Below, piece after piece: positions 63,142 to 64,000 of a DNA stretch of 64,000 nucleotides. Where the stretch lies: assembly GCA_000155695.1 (NCBI GenBank), contig DS990592.1, positions 1,512,556-1,576,555 on the forward strand, read 5' to 3'. A program made the translations under genes and the position numbers. Under the pieces are notes generated by a model. That model saw only the letters and a program-made list of their open reading frames with translations, ran no database searches and had not been told where the DNA came from. The stretch comes from Verrucomicrobiia bacterium DG1235 (GTDB taxonomy: Bacteria; Verrucomicrobiota; Verrucomicrobiia; Opitutales; Opitutaceae). Position 1 is the stretch's first letter. Every line of letters starts with the position of its first letter.

Positions 63142-63699
63142 TTAGTTTTTAATATCAACAAGGAACGCAAGCAGCTGCGATGTCACCCTCAGGTCATAAG
63201 TCGTAGAAGTCCCAACTTTCGACACGATGTTACCAAATGTCGCCGGGTTATTTGAGTCTGACTGACTTAATTGAAACCCAGTTCCATTGGTTGACCATAG
63301 TGAGTAGAAGTCAGTGGAATGAAAATACCAAACCTCATTCGAATTGCCAGACTGACTTGTAAAAAACCAACCATAAGCATCCGAGTAAGTGTACTCCTTG
63401 ATAAGCTTGGGTGGGAAAGTATCAAGAAACTCATATCTTTTGAGACTAAATTCTGGATATTCAACATCGATAGTAACCCAGTCCGCCGAGGATGTCCCTG
63501 TCTTTAATAAGATCTCTACTTCTGATGCGGAAATATTATCTCCAAAAAAATGTGGAGGGACTGGAGAAGCTAGTGGATATAAGTACACGCCTAGTTCTAC
63601 AGGTTGATTGAAATCGAGTTCGTATGCGACCTCAACAGCGTGAACATAAAAGACCGCAGAAATAGCAGCCAGCAACGTAGATGATTTCATTAATTTCAT
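63142..63699 (-). CDS. AT-rich secreted protein of unknown function
   Basis: About 185 residues, not recognised. With the ATG at 63699 it has a signal peptide (MKLMKSSTLLAAISAVFYVHA). The mature part is beta-rich and aromatic (VAYELDFNQPVELGVYLYPL, YPEFSLKRYEFLDTF, AYGWFFTSQSG) and ends in VTSQLLAFLVDIKN. It has one His-rich spot (PVPPHFFGDN) and no cysteines. Base composition and codon use are clearly more AT-rich than all neighbours, suggesting recent acquisition. It is flanked by the two copies of oxoamine synthase sequence and has its own terminator. Confidence 0.65.
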   Translation of the reverse strand: MKLMKSSTLLAAISAVFYVHAVEVAYELDFNQPVELGVYLYPLASPVPPHFFGDNISASEVEILLKTGTSSADWVTIDVEYPEFSLKRYEFLDTFPPKLIKEYTYSDAYGWFFTSQSGNSNEVWYFHSTDFYSLWSTNGTGFQLSQSDSNNPATFGNIVSKVGTSTTYDLRVTSQLLAFLVDIKN

Positions 63700-63861
63700 A
63701 TTATTGTATTGTTTTATCTGTCTTTTTTGTAGGCGAAACAACTAGAATGTTATGCATAATTAACGTCATAAATTAAAGCATATACAACTAATTACTATGC
63801 GTGTTGATACTTAACCCATGTAGCCATTGCCGTGAATTTACTACAGGGTACATCTGCATCA

Positions 63862-63876
63862 TTTGGTCTGACCAAA
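63862..63876. promoter_or_regulatory. 15-base palindrome near the duplicated segment
   Basis: TTTGGTC-T-GACCAAA is a perfect dyad in the AT-rich stretch 63700-63919, 44 bases before the truncated synthase copy. It could be an operator or a recombination-site-like sequence. Nothing else is recognised in that 220-base stretch. Confidence 0.35.
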
Positions 63877-63919
63877 CAGAACAGAGGGACGAAGTGATTG
63901 TTGTTTCAAGTGACCACGA

Positions 63920-64000
63920 AAATCACTCGCCAGCACCGGCGGGTTCGTCGCCGGCGACGCATCACTGATCGAATTCCTTAGAACCCACTGCAAGCAGGCC
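63920..64000 (+). pseudogene. 5'-truncated second copy of the alpha-oxoamine synthase gene (runs off window)
   Basis: The last 81 bases match 62633-62713 of the intact gene with six differences, five of them synonymous and one Asn to Asp. The match begins exactly at the codon of the PLP lysine. The sequence before it is unrelated, with an in-frame TGA at 63911-63913, so the copy lacks codons 1-249 and cannot encode the full enzyme. How far it extends beyond the window is unknown. Confidence 0.8.

Overview
The window is a gene-dense bacterial chromosome segment with about 55 supported protein genes, no rRNA or tRNA genes, no CRISPR array and no recognisable transposase. The mix of genes points to a Verrucomicrobiota bacterium, probably class Opitutae and Pelagicoccus-like. 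The evidence is a Gram-negative envelope set (LptF/G permease, beta-barrel protein, lipoproteins), a very large sensor kinase with a propeller and Y_Y_Y input, verrucomicrobial-type pseudopilins and S8 proteases, an mcsA-mcsB-clpC cluster, and strongly C-ending codon use. This assignment is inference; no marker gene was compared.

Layout. 1-13.5 kb: LptF/G permease (cut by the edge), rlmN, nadE, hemL, tatC, a pyruvate phosphate dikinase with a histone-H1-like tail, hflX, a Tat-exported PhoX-type protein and two small unknowns. 13.5-24.8 kb: MerC-like transporter, orphan ParB-like protein, exported MsrA, a 1236-residue hybrid histidine kinase, a 66-residue orphan gene, a polyamine operon (carboxyspermidine dehydrogenase, carboxyspermidine decarboxylase, agmatinase), a decayed VOC gene, an exported peroxiredoxin-like protein and a lipoprotein. 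24.8-38 kb, mostly on the minus strand: pilus/secretion ATPase with a separate MshEN-like protein, obgE, a giant subtilase, clpC-mcsB-mcsA, ilvE. 38-49 kb: pseudopilin, nth, gcvP, HDOD protein, esterase, DUF445 protein, beta-barrel protein and three consecutive response regulators. 49-64 kb: rpsO-pnp, surE, FkbM methyltransferase, serC, DUF1275, glcD, murJ, two envelope unknowns, an isoprenyl diphosphate synthase, a GT2 glycosyltransferase and an alpha-oxoamine synthase. A 5'-truncated second copy of that synthase begins 81 bases before the right edge.

How the genes work together. mcsA-mcsB-clpC encodes a probable phosphoarginine-tagged protein degradation system. The polyamine operon makes spermidine from agmatine-derived putrescine without S-adenosylmethionine. 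TatC and the PhoX-like protein are a translocase and a likely substrate. PilB-like ATPase, MshEN-like protein and pseudopilin belong to type II secretion/type IV pilus machinery. rpsO-pnp is the classic RNA-turnover pair.

The most unusual observations are: the duplicated 3' part of the oxoamine synthase flanking a small AT-rich gene; a palindromic intergenic repeat present at 2256 and 39676; near absence of Shine-Dalgarno sequences before confidently placed starts; a NarL-type regulator whose phosphoacceptor Asp is Glu; the lysine/alanine tail on PPDK; and an endonuclease III with re-spaced cluster cysteines.
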